From Taxillus chinensis (Eukaryota > Streptophyta > Magnoliopsida > Santalales > Loranthaceae): a stretch of 64,000 nt of DNA. Position 1 is the first letter of the stretch; every line of letters starts with the position of its first letter. This document shows, piece by piece, positions 34,558 to 47,700 of this stretch. The DNA is taken from positions 14,334,309 through 14,398,308 of the forward strand of contig CM042086.1 in assembly GCA_023512835.1 (NCBI GenBank), in the 5' to 3' direction. The translations under genes and the position numbers were made by a program. The notes beneath the pieces were generated by a model. That model did no database searches, was not told the DNA's origin, and was given only the letters and a program-made list of their open reading frames with translations.

Positions 34558-37500
34558 ATGTTCGCTCTCCGAGTCCACTCATTGGACGCCGACCACTCCC
34601 TCGTCGGAGGACTGCCGCCGAGCCCTAGCCTCTGCGTGGCGGAGCGGAGGGGCTTCGTGCACCTCTTCCGCAGCGATCCGACGCCGCCATCGAGGCCAAA
34701 CCCCAGCTCCGAACCGCCTCTCCTTTTCGTTGCCGCCGTCCCCAATTACTTCTCTCCCGACGAATTCCTCAATTTCTGCGTCCCCTACCTCGATCGCGCT
34801 TCCCAAATTCTGATTCTCAGGCACTCTACTTTCAAAAAAACAAAAAATCATTTTATTTTCGCATTCTTTGGTGCCCTAGAAATCCTAATCTTAGTTTCAG
34901 TTTTTTGTTTATTTTTTGAATTTTTACAGGAACGATGGGATGGAGGATCGGTACAGTGTGTTGATTAAACTCGTTGATCAGGCGAGTGCTGACGCATTTT
35001 ACTGTGACTTCAACGGGAAGAGGTTTTCCCCTTCAGAGGCAAGTTGTTTGTTTCGAATATGTTAAACATGTTACATTGCAATACCATGATTTGTGACTTT
35101 TGCACTAAGCCTGTGTGTATATATATAATTCCGTGATTGTTGAGTTGGGTGGGTTGTTTTAATTTCAGGTTGAAGTATGTCACATTCTCTTTACTGTTTC
35201 AGTGGAGTATACGGAAGTGGCAGAGATTGCTGGTACTCCTCCACCGGGATTTACGGAGTTACCCACTTGTCCAGTTTGTCTCGGTAAATTACTCCACATT
35301 TTCCGTAATTGGTTTCTCTCGTTACAATTACTGTTGCTTATAATTTTAGATATGAGCTGAATTGTTTTTGGGCGATCAAATTTATGAGTTGCGGTTTCTA
35401 TTGTGTTTGAAATTTAGAGAGATTGGACCAAGACACCAGTGGAATTCTCAGTACTGTTTGTGATCATTCGTTTCAATGTTCTTGCGTATCAAAATGGACT
35501 TATTTGTCATGCCAGGTGAGCAACTTCTATTTATTTTTACAGGTCTGTGTTTCTTACTGCTCAGTGATGATGCCAAATGGACTTATTGTTTTAAGTTCAA
35601 ATAAAGCACTTGGCAACTTAGCTTACATCCATAAACTCGTCGTCTTCTTATTAATTTAATGGTTTTATTAGTTATGCTACTGAATGTGTGGGATTTAGCG
35701 TTACTTGATGGCTTAATCTACTTCCATGAAACTGTTGGCTAGTTGATATTTTGTTAAACATTCCTTAGTCTCAAAATAAGTTTTCTCCCTATACTATTGT
35801 GTGAGAACTTTGAGAATTCAACCCCTTGATTATACATTTGTTAGTTGTCGTACCTTTTTATTAGTACCACTACTCCCACTTTCCTAGTAATCTTGGCAAG
35901 TGAGTGCATATGCAAACAAAGGCCTGCAAGATTGAATTCTCAAGTTCTCATTGAGAAGAGCATGGGTTTGATTGCCTTAGTTGCATCATAGTTTGGGTCT
36001 TAATTAATTGCTTGAGGGGAGATTAATTGTCTTTGCTCTGTAGAATTCTACCTTCATAAATTCGATATATGGAAGAGGATAGCTTAATGACCCAATATAG
36101 CATGTTTATATTAGGTCTGCCGACTTTGCCAGCAGCAGGATGAGAGACTGGCCTGCTCTGTTTGTGAAACATCAGAGAATCTCTGGGCTTGTGTGATATG
36201 TGGTTTTGTTGGGTGTGGAAGGTAATGCCTTAATATGAATTCTTAGCTTCTGAGAAAACTTGGTTAACAGTATCACACCTTTCATGTAAAGGGCACTAAG
36301 CTAGTAAAACTTGGTTTATATCTGCCATTTGAAAATATGCAGTTCTTTCAATCCAAATTTCTCCTAATTGAGGTTTTTCACTAAATGCAGATATAAAGAA
36401 GGCCATGCTATTAGGCATTGGAAAGACACACAGCATTGCTATTCTATGGAGTTAGAGACACAACAAATATGGGATTATGTCGGTGACAGTTATGTTCACA
36501 GATTGAACCATTCAAAGGCTGATGGCAAACCAGTGACAACAAACTCTCATTGCATATCACTTAAAGAAGATTGTGGTACCTGCGGATGTAGTGAGGATTC
36601 TGGAATTAGTGGGGCCTTGTATAGCAGCAAAGTTGAAGCGGTAAATGTGTAAATTACCTTTTCATGCGTGCAACTTTTCTGCTTAATACCAAAACTCAAT
36701 CTCTTTTTGTGTCTTCTTTAGAGTGTATTTATGACCTTCAACCATACATCCACTGATATAAATGCATGCTAACAGATAGCTGTTGAATACAATCATCTTC
36801 TTGCAACCCAGTTGAAGACTCAAAGACAAGTAAGTTAATCCATTTCTCCCCGGTACTCTTTTTTTAGTCATCATTATTGGGCTAATGGTATGCTTTGGGG
36901 TTGGAGATTCTTTGTCCAGTTTGTCTCTATGTAAATGTACATTTAATGCCATGTGTCTTGACCTAAGTTCTTCTTGATTAATTCTTGACTTGTTTTTTTT
37001 ATTTCCTTTCAGTATTATGAATCTTTACTTTTGGAGGCTAGAGTTAGAAAGGAGAGTTCCATTTCTGAAGCAGTGGCAAAAGCTGTTACTACACAGCTTC
37101 AAGACGTACATCATAAACTGGAGAAATGTATCGAACAGAAAAAACAAGTTGCAGATGTATGCTTTTGTTTTGACACACTTTTCATGCTTCTTGTGATTAG
37201 ATTTGCTGATGAAGGATTCACTTGGTCTTTTTATTATCTTATTTGGACACGCTCATCAGTCTCTTCCTGTAACAAATTTCTTTATTTCTGTTTTAGCTCA
37301 ATCAAAATCTTATTAAGAACCAAGAACTTTGGCAGATAAAGGTCAAGGAAACTGAGGAGAGGTAAATCTTTTTCCTTCTGGATACAGAAATGAGATTTTT
37401 CTATGTAAAATAGTAGTCACAATACATCGGACTCCTATTTGCTTTTCTGAACTTTACTTTGTGATCTATGGAAATGTTTTGACAGTAGATCCAGAATTTA

Positions 37501-39940
37501 TGTAAAAATTAATTTTATAGATTATCTTTACATGAGTGTGTGTACTTCATTTATATAACTAGAGAGAAGAGAATGTGGTAAGTAAAAGGAAAGTGAAAAG
37601 GTAACTAGAGAGGAGAGTTCTGACGCCCAACTACTCACAAGTCACAAGCCAAGGATTCACTTCTTTTAGCTGCTAAGAAAGGTGTGAGTGTTTACTAATG
37701 AAAGAAAACGGGTACACTAATGAGGTCTCAAAATGCTACTCAAAACCTTAAGCGGAAGGTGTTGTTTTAGGCACATAACAATATAATAGCTAGTAATGTT
37801 TTAAATAGTGGGAACAGGAAACATAACAGTCACAGGTGCCTTAAAAAGCTAGTGTAGCAGCTGTTATATAACAGAATATGGGCGACTGGAATATTTTGAA
37901 GGTGTATATAATCACTTTTTTCTTTGATAGCAATGTTATAATAACATTGTTATCAAATTTAAATACTTGAGGAATTGAAATAAGATATGAATAATTTACA
38001 TTATGCATACTCAAGCAACATAACTAAGATTACACTTGATAAAAAAATACAACAGTGAGATTTGAATAATGTCAATTATATGATTACTTTATTCTACTAA
38101 ATGTGTGAGTATAAATTTTCCAATAAAATAATGATATCTATTAATTAAAATTATAAGTGTTAATATATTTATATTTTCAATTTTTCGAATGAAATCAGAT
38201 ATTTATTTAACTTTCTTTATATTAAAAAAGAAGTTTAAATCTTCTCTAATCTTGCACGTCACTCTTCCTTTATTAAATATGCTAACATAAATTTCTAACA
38301 TTTTAAATCTAGTACCTTCCCCACCTTGACATATGCTAACTCTGCAGTTCATATGGCATTTATTTATTTTGTAGGGACCCGCTATCATAACCCATGAACT
38401 CTCTCTTTGGTAATTTTAGATTTGCTCGGACTCTTCATTATTTTTCTCCTTCTCTTTGAGTGGCAAGTTTTGATTCATAAGATGTGGCTTTGTAGATTTT
38501 TTTATCCAATAAACTACAATAGCAAAAAAATAACGGCCATTATTACATATAACAGTGCTAAAGCAGCCATTCTATTGAGAATTTCATTCTCACTCCCCAA
38601 AGCTGTCCATAACAAAATTGTGAAGCTAAATTCCTGTTACAAAGCAGCCGTTACATTATATAACGGCTGCTTTTTAGAACCCTGATAGCCAGCCAACCAG
38701 TCATCTCACAATGATTTAGGAGCTTCAATATAAAAATGCTAATTTTGGGGTGATTTAGCTTTGGTATAATGGTGTTATATTACTTCAATTATGTCCTCAT
38801 AGTATTGACTGCAATCCAGATTTACCCATCTTAACATCAATTAGAAAGGACAACTCTACAAACACAAATTATGAACATACTTTATAGTTATACTGAGAAT
38901 TTTCATGCGAATCTATAGAACAATATTGCTGCGTATTAATCAGTTTTTAAAGTGATTCACAAAATCTTGTTTTCCTGTGTATTTGGTATATCCATGTTTG
39001 ATGACTTAAAATTCTATGTTTTTTCTTCTTTATTTTTTACATTGATTGAAAAAAACAGTCGTGTTTACCGAAATCAATGAACAATTCTCATGCAGCTCAG
39101 TGTAGGCATAAAATTTTGCTTTTGCTTTGTTTTTTAATCTTTATTGTATATAGGAGATCGAGTGGGGGAAAACATAAGCCAATATACTGTTCCTTTCTTT
39201 CTTCCAGCTTTACCTTCAAACTGAATTCATGGAAATAATATTTTAGATGTTTATATATATATAATATAAAAAAATTTATTTTTAATTAAAAGTTTATGTT
39301 TAATTTTAGCTTTAGCCCATGGAGTAAGTCTTAAGTCTTTAACTAATAATTGCATATTAAATTTACAACTATTAGGTTGTATATTGCTAGTAATTCTATG
39401 AATGAATATAAATTATACATTTTTATGTAGGCTTTTTTAATTAGAGATCATATTGAGATCCAAGATGTTTATTACTCAATATAGGTATTGAATCATTGAC
39501 TCGTTGAGTTTTACTAGAATCCTGCATAGGGTACATGATGTGAGAGAAGTTCAACGACTTATTGATGTATTAGTATTAATATTATAACGATAGACATCAA
39601 GTTCATGTCTGACTTAAAATCAAAATCAGGGAAATGTCATCACTAAGGTGGAGAGATGAGAAGATAATGGATCTGCAAGAGCAGGTATATAAATAATATT
39701 TCCTTGCGGCGTGATGCTTGCAATTCAGCCCTATGAAGCAGCGGTATTATTGTTACAATTCACAACTTGATTTGGTTACAGATAAGGGATCTTAGGGTGT
39801 ACGTTGAAGCCCAAAAAACGCTCGATGCCATGGCAGATTTGAAAGATGTCAGAGGGGGGACACTCTTGCCTGTCCCTTTGACGCAATCAACCCCGGTCAG
39901 CGCCAAGCGAAATCTCAAGTCAAGTCGACGACGAAATTAG
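34558..39940 (+). CDS. BRAP2-like RING and ZnF-UBP E3 ligase (BRIZ type)
   Basis: Eleven exons close into 472 residues: 34558-34820, 34930-35038, 35169-35283, 35418-35515, 36115-36221, 36391-36640, 36776-36829, 37013-37156, 37297-37361, 39630-39684 and 39782-39940. Residues ~1-150 are the BRAP2 N-terminal domain (NDGMEDRYSVLIKL, VEVCHILFTVSVEYTEV). A RING finger follows (LPTCPVCLERLD, CDHSFQCSC, CQVC). Then comes ZnF-UBP (CSVCETSENLWACVICGFVG, GHAIRHWKDTQHCYSMELET), which binds ubiquitin tails, and a C-terminal coiled coil. Arabidopsis BRIZ1 and BRIZ2 form a heteromeric E3 ligase needed for germination; which of the two this matches is unclear. Introns 1 and 2 appear to start with GC (34821 and 35039). 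The fifth RING ligand, normally His in HSFHCSC, is Gln (Q182). Intron 9 is 2.3 kb and carries a transposon-like insert. Confidence 0.92.
37795..38684. mobile_element. Possible Mutator-like non-autonomous element in intron 9
   Basis: An 890-bp AT-rich segment has weakly inverted ends (TGTTTTAAATAGTGGGA on the left, reverse complement GGGTTCTAAAAAGCAGC on the right). It is flanked by similar nine-base words (ATAGCTAGT at 37786-37794, ATAGCCAGC at 38685-38693). A perfect 13-base palindrome (arms 38641-38653 and 38661-38673, AAAGCAGCCGTTA) lies near its right end. Element class is inferred from the 9-base flanks. No transposase is encoded. Confidence 0.45.
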
Positions 39941-40757
39941 ACACTTGCCTCCTTTCTGAAGACTAGTTCTTGATTGCCTTGTTAGGCAATACATACATTG
40001 TTCGATAATGTTGGAAGTATTGTTGTTGTAAATAGTCCTAGGATGTTTTCCTAGCGATTGCATCCTTTTTAAAAAAAAAAAAAAAAAAAACTTTTGTGGT
40101 CTCGCTTTCTAGTCTCTGTTTTTGAACCTTCGTTTCCAACGGGGCTAGAAAGTTCGTTCGTTTACGAGGGATGAGGCGTGGTGAGTTATTTTATGAGTAA
40201 ATTGTAATTTCGTATGTGAAGAAAATTTTAAATGTGGTGAGTTATTTTTAAAGTTTAATTTTAATAGTATTTTTGTATGTATTTATATTAAAATGATAAT
40301 TTTTAATATGATTTTTTTTTCCGGCCAATGCGCCCACCACCTCTCGTTGTGCAACCGCCTTCCTCTCCTATCGCGCAGCCCCTCCCTCACCCCTGTTTGG
40401 TGTCACGCAACAGTCTCCCTCTCCCATCGCAAACAGCCTCACACCCTCGCCTGGTCGTGCAGTGGCCCACTACCCCCATCCCCGTTGCCAGGTAATTAGG
40501 AAAATTAGGGTTTCTGGTGGTTGCACACTTCGGCTGCCACAGCTGGCAGGGTGCCAGATCTGACCTTGGGAAGCGCAAGCAAAGGCGGCCCATGTGCCGG
40601 GGGAGAAACCGTCCGAGCCTGCCATAAACGGCGACGAGGCGACCGATCGGCAAGGATCACAACCAACTGCCAAAAACCGCGGGGGTCGCGCCGATACGAA
40701 CAGCCAGCGGGAGGGGATTGTGCGAGTTGAGCTCCACAACAAAATAGGGCCTCAGAT
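39941..40757. other. 3' region of the BRAP2-like gene and spacer
   Basis: A poly-A run lies at about 40071-40090. Positions 40320-40740 are GC-rich and have open frames on both strands, but they encode no recognised domain and may be a captured or repeat-derived piece. Its right end abuts the hAT MITE. Confidence 0.5.
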
Positions 40758-41328
40758 TAGGGGTGATCAAGAACCGAACCAAACCGACGAATCGAACCGA
40801 ACCAAATCATTTGGACCGAAAAAAATTGGTTTTTAAAATTATATTGGTTTATTTGGTTTTTATTTTTGGAGAACCGATACTATTGGTTCGGTTTACGTTT
40901 TTGGGGGTTTGGTTAACCGAACCGACCGAATAGACATTATCACTTTGGCACGTCGACACTTTTCGCTTCCCAATTCTCACGCATCCCTTAATTTTGCGCT
41001 TTCTCAAAGTAAAAAGGTCAAAGGTTGACATTCCCACTTCCCAATTCCTACTTATCTCTGTCGGATCTGCTCGTAGAGTCGTAAACTTGGCCGATTGGTG
41101 ATAATATTTTAGAATTAAAATGAATGTATTGTTTATTTGACGTTAAAATTCAAAAACCGATTCAATCCGATGAACCGAACCGAATTTTTATGCACCGAAC
41201 CGAACCAAAACCGATGGTTTTTAATATTTATTGATTGATTTTGGTTTGGATTTTTTTCAAACCGAATGTCATTTGTTTGGTTTAAAAATTATATACAAAC
41301 CGACCGAACCGACCGATGCTCACCCCTA
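40758..41328. mobile_element. hAT-type MITE with 8-bp target duplication
   Basis: A 571-bp element has ends TAGGGGTGATCAAG and, at the right, the complement of TAGGGGTGAGCATC. The exact 8-base duplication CCTCAGAT stands on both sides (40750-40757 and 41329-41336). The inside is full of ACCGAACC/GGTTCGGTT words, typical of this plant family. The TAGGGGTG ends and 8-base duplication indicate hAT. It has no coding capacity. The perfect flanks suggest a fairly recent insertion. Confidence 0.88.
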
Positions 41329-41336
41329 CCTCAGAT

Positions 41337-44300
41337 AGGTGGGAGAGTGATGTCGACAACGGCAACGGCAAGAGAGAGTTAAAGAGAACGGGAGTTGAGG
41401 GTACATAGGAGGGAGAAAAAAATTTAAAAATAATAAAATAAGATGTATCATTTTTTATATGTAAAGAGAGTTATATGAATAGTTTGTAGGAGTTTAAATT
41501 TATAATTTTATTCTGTAGATAATAAAAATTAGGTTGGAGTTGATCTTAATTCAACTTTTGTAAGGGACATAGTTGAAGATGTTTTTAAAGTTACATCAAA
41601 TTAAATTTAGGTAAGGTCATTCATTTCCTGACCAGAGTCAAAGTACTCATTTTATATATTTTTTCATATATTAAGGTTTGTTTGGTATAAGTTTTAGGTT
41701 TTGTATTTTATTTTTTGAATTTTATTAGGGTTTGTGTTGAATTGTAATTTGAAATTTATTTTTTTATTTTTTTATTTGTTTTAATTGTATTTGTATAAAA
41801 TTTAAGCATTAGATTACTATAAAATTTTACAGTTATAAAATAAACTATATGAATATATAATCTAACGATCAATTTTTAAAACAAACACTAATAGCTTACC
41901 AAAAAATTTAAAAGCCGCATGAAATAAGATTTACTCTTTAAACTAATCACATTTGTTGCATAATATGGAATAATATTTACTCTTTAAACTAATCACATTT
42001 GTTTGAAAAATAAACCACGTATTATTTGACTTCGAATTTTTTGAATTTTGATTGCGTACGAGGAGGATTTTTAAGTTTTTTTAAAAAACTTTATAGATAT
42101 ATAAATTTCATTATACTCTTTAAACCTGTATTTTTTGAAAAAAAAAATTAAAATATAAAACAAAATATTTAAATTTACAAAATTCAACACATATACATTA
42201 GGTGTAACAGTATAGATAATCCCAGCTAGTATACCTATTTCCCTTTTTTGTACATCGTTTTCCTTTCCTTCGTAATTTTCAAAAATCTGCTGCAACGACC
42301 GGACAAATGAAAGCTGTATGTATCCCCCGATCTGGCGTGGATGTCTAAAAGCCTTTGGGGGGGTACTCCAAAGGCTTATCATTATCAAGGAAGGCCTTTG
42401 ATCCCCCCAAAAAAAAAAAACAAAAACAAAAACAAAAACAACCACGCAAAATCAAAGGCGATGTCATGACGACTACTGACTCTCCGATCACTGCATGTCA
42501 TTTGTTCTCCTCCGAGGCGTACATGTCTGCTCGTCCGGGAGTCAACTCAACATAGACCAATTTGGACTGCAAAAATCAAATCTTAGAACATATGTAGAAA
42601 AACGGGTAGAAGTGATGAGCTTAATTAGATGTAGGGTCTTGTGTTGTTGGCCTAGAAATCCCTGCCTTCAACAAAGGGAGGACATGTCTGTGAAGAGTGT
42701 CTACATTTTTGTCTTATAAGTAATGAGCTGACTCGCTCAGCCACAAAATTTGAATATGCCTCCATCCGACCAAATCAACATAAACAATCTTCACGATTCT
42801 CGATCGCCGCCAAGGTAACAAGGGTCCTCCTCCTCTGTTAGCCATCACAGGTCAGATAGATCCGAGTTTCCCATCAAAGCCTGTTTGGGGCGCAAATACC
42901 ATCAAATATCGAAGGCTGTTATGGCCTTTATGACGCTATTCGGCCATCGCAGGAACACGTATACCCAAGTTTCCCATCAAAGACGACGATCTGGGGAGTG
43001 GGGAGCCAACACCATCAATGTCAACTTCATTAAACGGGTCATTATCCACGAAGATAATAATAAACAATTATATGACTTCAAATATTACAAAAACAAAAAT
43101 CATTGTAAATGGAAAAACAAAAATAAGTACGTAAAATTATTCATTTTCGTAACATTTTGCAATACAAAAAACTGAGCATGTTTCACGTTCGAATTCAATT
43201 TTTTATTTTTAAAAATTATTTTCAAAACCTGTATTTAAAATTTATTTTCATGTGAACCGAATACAGGTAATTTGTTTGACAAGAGTTTCCAAAAGAAAAT
43301 TATTTTTCTGTCCGTTTTTATTATCACCAGCAGAGTGTTACGGGGAGGAGGTCGCGGGATGGGAGGGAGCTAGATCTGTCGCCGGAGAGTGCCACTGCAG
43401 TGGCCACAAGAGGAGGAGTCGGGATGGGGCGGAGCCAGAACTGTCGCCACATGAGGGAGGGGTCGAGATGGGGGGACATCAATCTGTCGTCGGGAAGGGG
43501 GGATCTATCACCGGGGAGGGGGTGCCACTGCAATGGCCATGGGAGGAGGGGTTGTAGGAAGGGGTGGTAGCTGGATGGGAGGAGCCACTGCCGTCGCCGG
43601 TGGCTGCCATTGCTAGGGGGGAAACCATCACCTTCACAAGTGAGAGAGAATAATCATAGCACAAGTTGACGGGACATCATAGTGTAGAGAGCAAAACTGA
43701 AAATATCCAAAAACAACAAAAAGATTTTTTTTTTTTTTTTTTTCTTGTATCCTTACTAAAGGACAGACGACATTTTCTGCATTTAAATAAAAACTGAAAA
43801 CAGAAAAAAAAAAAAAAAAAGAAACCAAACATGCTAAGTTCGGAAAATCGGCCTTGTGAAATAGTCTATCTTATTTTATAATATTAAAATTGATTAGCCT
43901 CGCCCTTTAAAAAATATTCATCATATTTATTATTACCATCAATGTAAACAAAAAAAAGCTTTAAAAAGCGTTTCTCACTTCCACTAATATCTTATAAATT
44001 TATTTATTTAACAAAATAAAATCACTATTTCTCAGTCTAAAACCATTAATGTCGATTTATAATATAAATTTTACTTATTCACATATACATATATATATAT
44101 ATATTAAAATCAATCAAAATTCTATTCTGAAATTTATCCATTTCTCTAATGCTAGGTCAAACGAATCAGAAATGCCGTTAATATAATATATTATGCGAAC
44201 CTCCATTCTCTTTGCCAATAAACCAAACAAAAAAAATTATGATGGGAACAGTAATTTAAGAGACGTCTATTACCCAAGAAGGTTAGGACTGTGGGAGGCC

Positions 44301-44784
44301 GGAAGCTAAAAAGAGCACCTCTCCACAAGTATTTAGTCGTTAGCAACAAGTATCTCATGAAAACCCACACAAAACTGCCACTCTACTTACATCCCGGTAC
44401 AGGACTAAATCAATCACACTTTTCTTTCTTTGCATAAACCTTTTTTTTAATAAAAAATTTATGAATCCCCACCAGGCTCAATTTTCTTTTCCTGCAAAGT
44501 CCTATGATGTCAAAACAGGGCCTGGGTTTTCATTCCTGTACACAGTTCAGACTTCGAAGAGGATCCTAGACGGAACCAATTTTAGAAGTCACACAGCTAC
44601 AATATCCATTACATACTATTGAAAGCACCTCGATAAACTCTAGCTTTTGATTTAAATACCTAAAGCTATAACCCCTAAATCCAATTGCTTGACTTCATAT
44701 TAAATCATACGATCCGAACAGCAAGACGCCATAAAGGCATTCGTGATCCTCAGATAAAAGTCAAGCTCCGTGCACAAGGAGGTG
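41337..44784. other. Intergenic region downstream of the TOPLESS-related gene
   Basis: Mostly AT-rich. An imperfect duplication carries GTTTCCCATCAAAG twice (about 42865-42880 and 42968-42984). Positions 43320-43620 are GC-rich with diverged GGGATGGG/GGAGGGG repeats. Poly-T and poly-A tracts are at 43727-43743 and 43803-43820. The last ~300 bases are likely the 3' untranslated region of the TOPLESS-related gene. No gene is recognised. Confidence 0.5.
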
Positions 44785-47700
44785 TTACCTTTGATCTGAA
44801 GCACCAGCAGCAGCAGCAGCAGAAGTGGAGGCAGGTCCAGCCCCATTTTCAGTTGGAGGAGAGGTGCCCCATTTGCCTTCTGTATCGAGTGGCTCCAGTA
44901 TATGAACTCCACCATCAGTGAGTCCAAGTGCAAACTGATTAGGTTCAGATGGATGTGCCGCTATGACAACTGGATGAGCTCTCAAGCTGTTAAAAATATA
45001 AACAATCAGATTTTGACCTCACAAGGAAGAACATATATTAAAAGGTTGCTTTAGTCTTTCATAATAACAGATAAATTAAGGACCTTGAATTTGGAGGTAA
45101 ATAAGAACTAGGATTTATCCGACATCTCAATCTAAGTGTGTTAGCTGTTAGAACACCCACACTTCCGTCTTCAAAGCTCACATATATTAACTGGCTATCA
45201 CAGGAATATGTTGCATGTGTAATTGGACCATTTACTTCCCGAGAGACCCACTAATAGGAACACAGAAACATGAGTCAAAATCTTCCATTCATAACATGGA
45301 ACCCACAAAACATTAAAAAAATGAAGAATGACAAGACAGATGCATATCCCTAATAAATAATACGTCAAAAATGGTTTGACCTGCTTTTGACAATCAAGTT
45401 TAGGAACTTCAAATATGGCTATTTGGGTTTCATGAACTGCCAATAAATGTATTTGATCTTGGTGAAAGTGAACCCGAGTATCTGCAAGAGGAGCTGCAGC
45501 TCTCCCATTTGGGATCTGCAAGTGTTTACTGGTCTGTTTCTCCCATCCATCCGTACTCCAAACACACAGCTGCAGGAAGTCAGGATTAGTGCATTTCGCT
45601 AAGTCATACAAAGCTAATCATGTCATCTTCAAATAAGTAAAAAAGAAAATAACAGAATTAAAGTTTACTCTAATTTTGCCTACCACAAATAGAGCGAAGG
45701 GAACTAAAATTAATAAGTTAGAAAGCCATGATAATTGCCTTTTATCAATTATAATATTCAACATGGGCTAATTTGGTAATGCTTTCGCTATGCTACTTTT
45801 GATTATAAAATAAGCAACATGACAAAAGCAACTTCAGAGTTACTTCTCAATGCTGTTTTATAAGGAAACAAATTTTAAAATGTTAAAATATCAACATTAA
45901 CCTTAAAATAAATCTTATAATTTAAAATAAACCTTAAGCATGTGCAGTTTCCGGGGTCGTGATGGGACAACACTAGATGCAGGTGTTGGAGACAACAGCA
46001 GTAGAGACGTAGTAAGGAGGGGGGCAGCAACGTATGCATCTCCTTTAAATTTATACCAGCAAATTTTAAGACTAATTTTATATTTTTAATATCTCTATAA
46101 TAATTTTATTTTCATTTACCAAATACTTACTATTTTCTTTTAGAATTTTCTGTATTTTTAAAATCATAATTTACCAAATACGCAACTACTTATTTTTAAA
46201 ATTACTTTTTATTTAGCACAACAAAAAATAATTTCTTTTAAAACAACATTACCAAACTAGGTCATGAATTACTTCATTTAACGCCCTCATGTATGCTAAA
46301 ACACTAATGCTCTCATGCATGAGAGCCATCTCAATTTTTACCTGAGAATCAGCTCCTGATGACACAAGTATATTTAGAGAATGAGAGAAAGCAAGGCCCG
46401 TTATCCTTTTCTGATGCCCTTTAAGCTTAGTTTTAACCTGGGTGAATAAAACATGCAAAATGTGAAGTCATTTTAGTTCCAATACACCTATAAACAGAAC
46501 TTCAACACTCAGCCTCAGCTCAAATGAACTGACCTCATCAACTCGAACATTGTATATTTGAATAGTAGAATCATCCATTCCTATTGCAATGATATTATTG
46601 TCTTGAGGGTGGAATGCCAGAAATGTTGCAGCAGGAGGTGGAGCCATAAACGTTGTCATGGTCTGCAATAAAAAACCAAGAATATTTAACGCCAAAAAGA
46701 AAGCAATAAGGATATCAAAACCAGGTTAATTAAAGTGCTTCTCACTCAAAGATACCTAACTCATAGTAATTAAAATTCCCTAAACCTAAAATGTGATTTT
46801 GAAATTTAAGATGTCTTAAAATTTTAGGATAAACATATTGCAGTGCCTAAATGTACCAAAGAGCTCCAAGAAAGAGCCTTAAGGGGCCCTTAGAACGAGG
46901 GGAGGAATGAAATGGTTGTTCCATTCATTCCACCTTCCATTTTTAGTTGGGTCAAATGGAAGAACCCAGTTACCTTGAACGTCATCATATTGAAAAGAGA
47001 GATTTTCCCTCCTGATGCTGACATAACATAAGAATCATTCTTTGAAAGGGCAAAGCATGGAACAACGTCTTCAGGGTTTGTGTCTCCTGCATCATTTGTC
47101 ATTACTATCCCACTCGGGGGTTGCCATAGCTGTGGTAATACACTAGAAGTTGCCTACAAGGGGTAAAAATACCATTAACTATAATGATAGGGAGGGCAGA
47201 ATACAGCAAAGCAGCCTCATAGTATTAAAGATTATGTACCTTTGACTGTATATTTCTATCGTTTCTCTGCCATTTCCAGAGTTTGTGCACTGCATTAGAT
47301 GCTAGTGCCAATATGGCAAATCCGGAATTTGTATAAATTAATCTACAAACCTGGAATAATTCAACAACTGTAAGGACCAAAAGTAGATTAATATACAAAC
47401 TCTAAATCACCATGGAAAGAAGATAACGTAACATAGATGATTCTAACATCCTTCCAACAAGGGCATATCATTCCCATGCAATACATGAATCAAAATTTGC
47501 TATACAAATATGGTGGCAAGCAAGTTTCAATAAGACAACTTTGAGGAGGAACAACAACCTTATCCCTGAAAAAAGGGGCTGCTTGACAGAGGATTTCTCC
47601 TCTCTTGAAATAAAAAGTAATTTTTAGAAGAGGGGAGGCTTTCTAATCAGAGCTCTTAGTCCCAAGAGAGACCGCCATAGAACTTTATGCAACAAGAAAA

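Noticed and set aside
42340..42410. Possible hairpin around GGGGGGGTACTCCAAAGGC and GGCCTTTGATCCCCCC
   Set aside because: The arms are imperfect and short, and no terminator or small-RNA role is supported in plant DNA.
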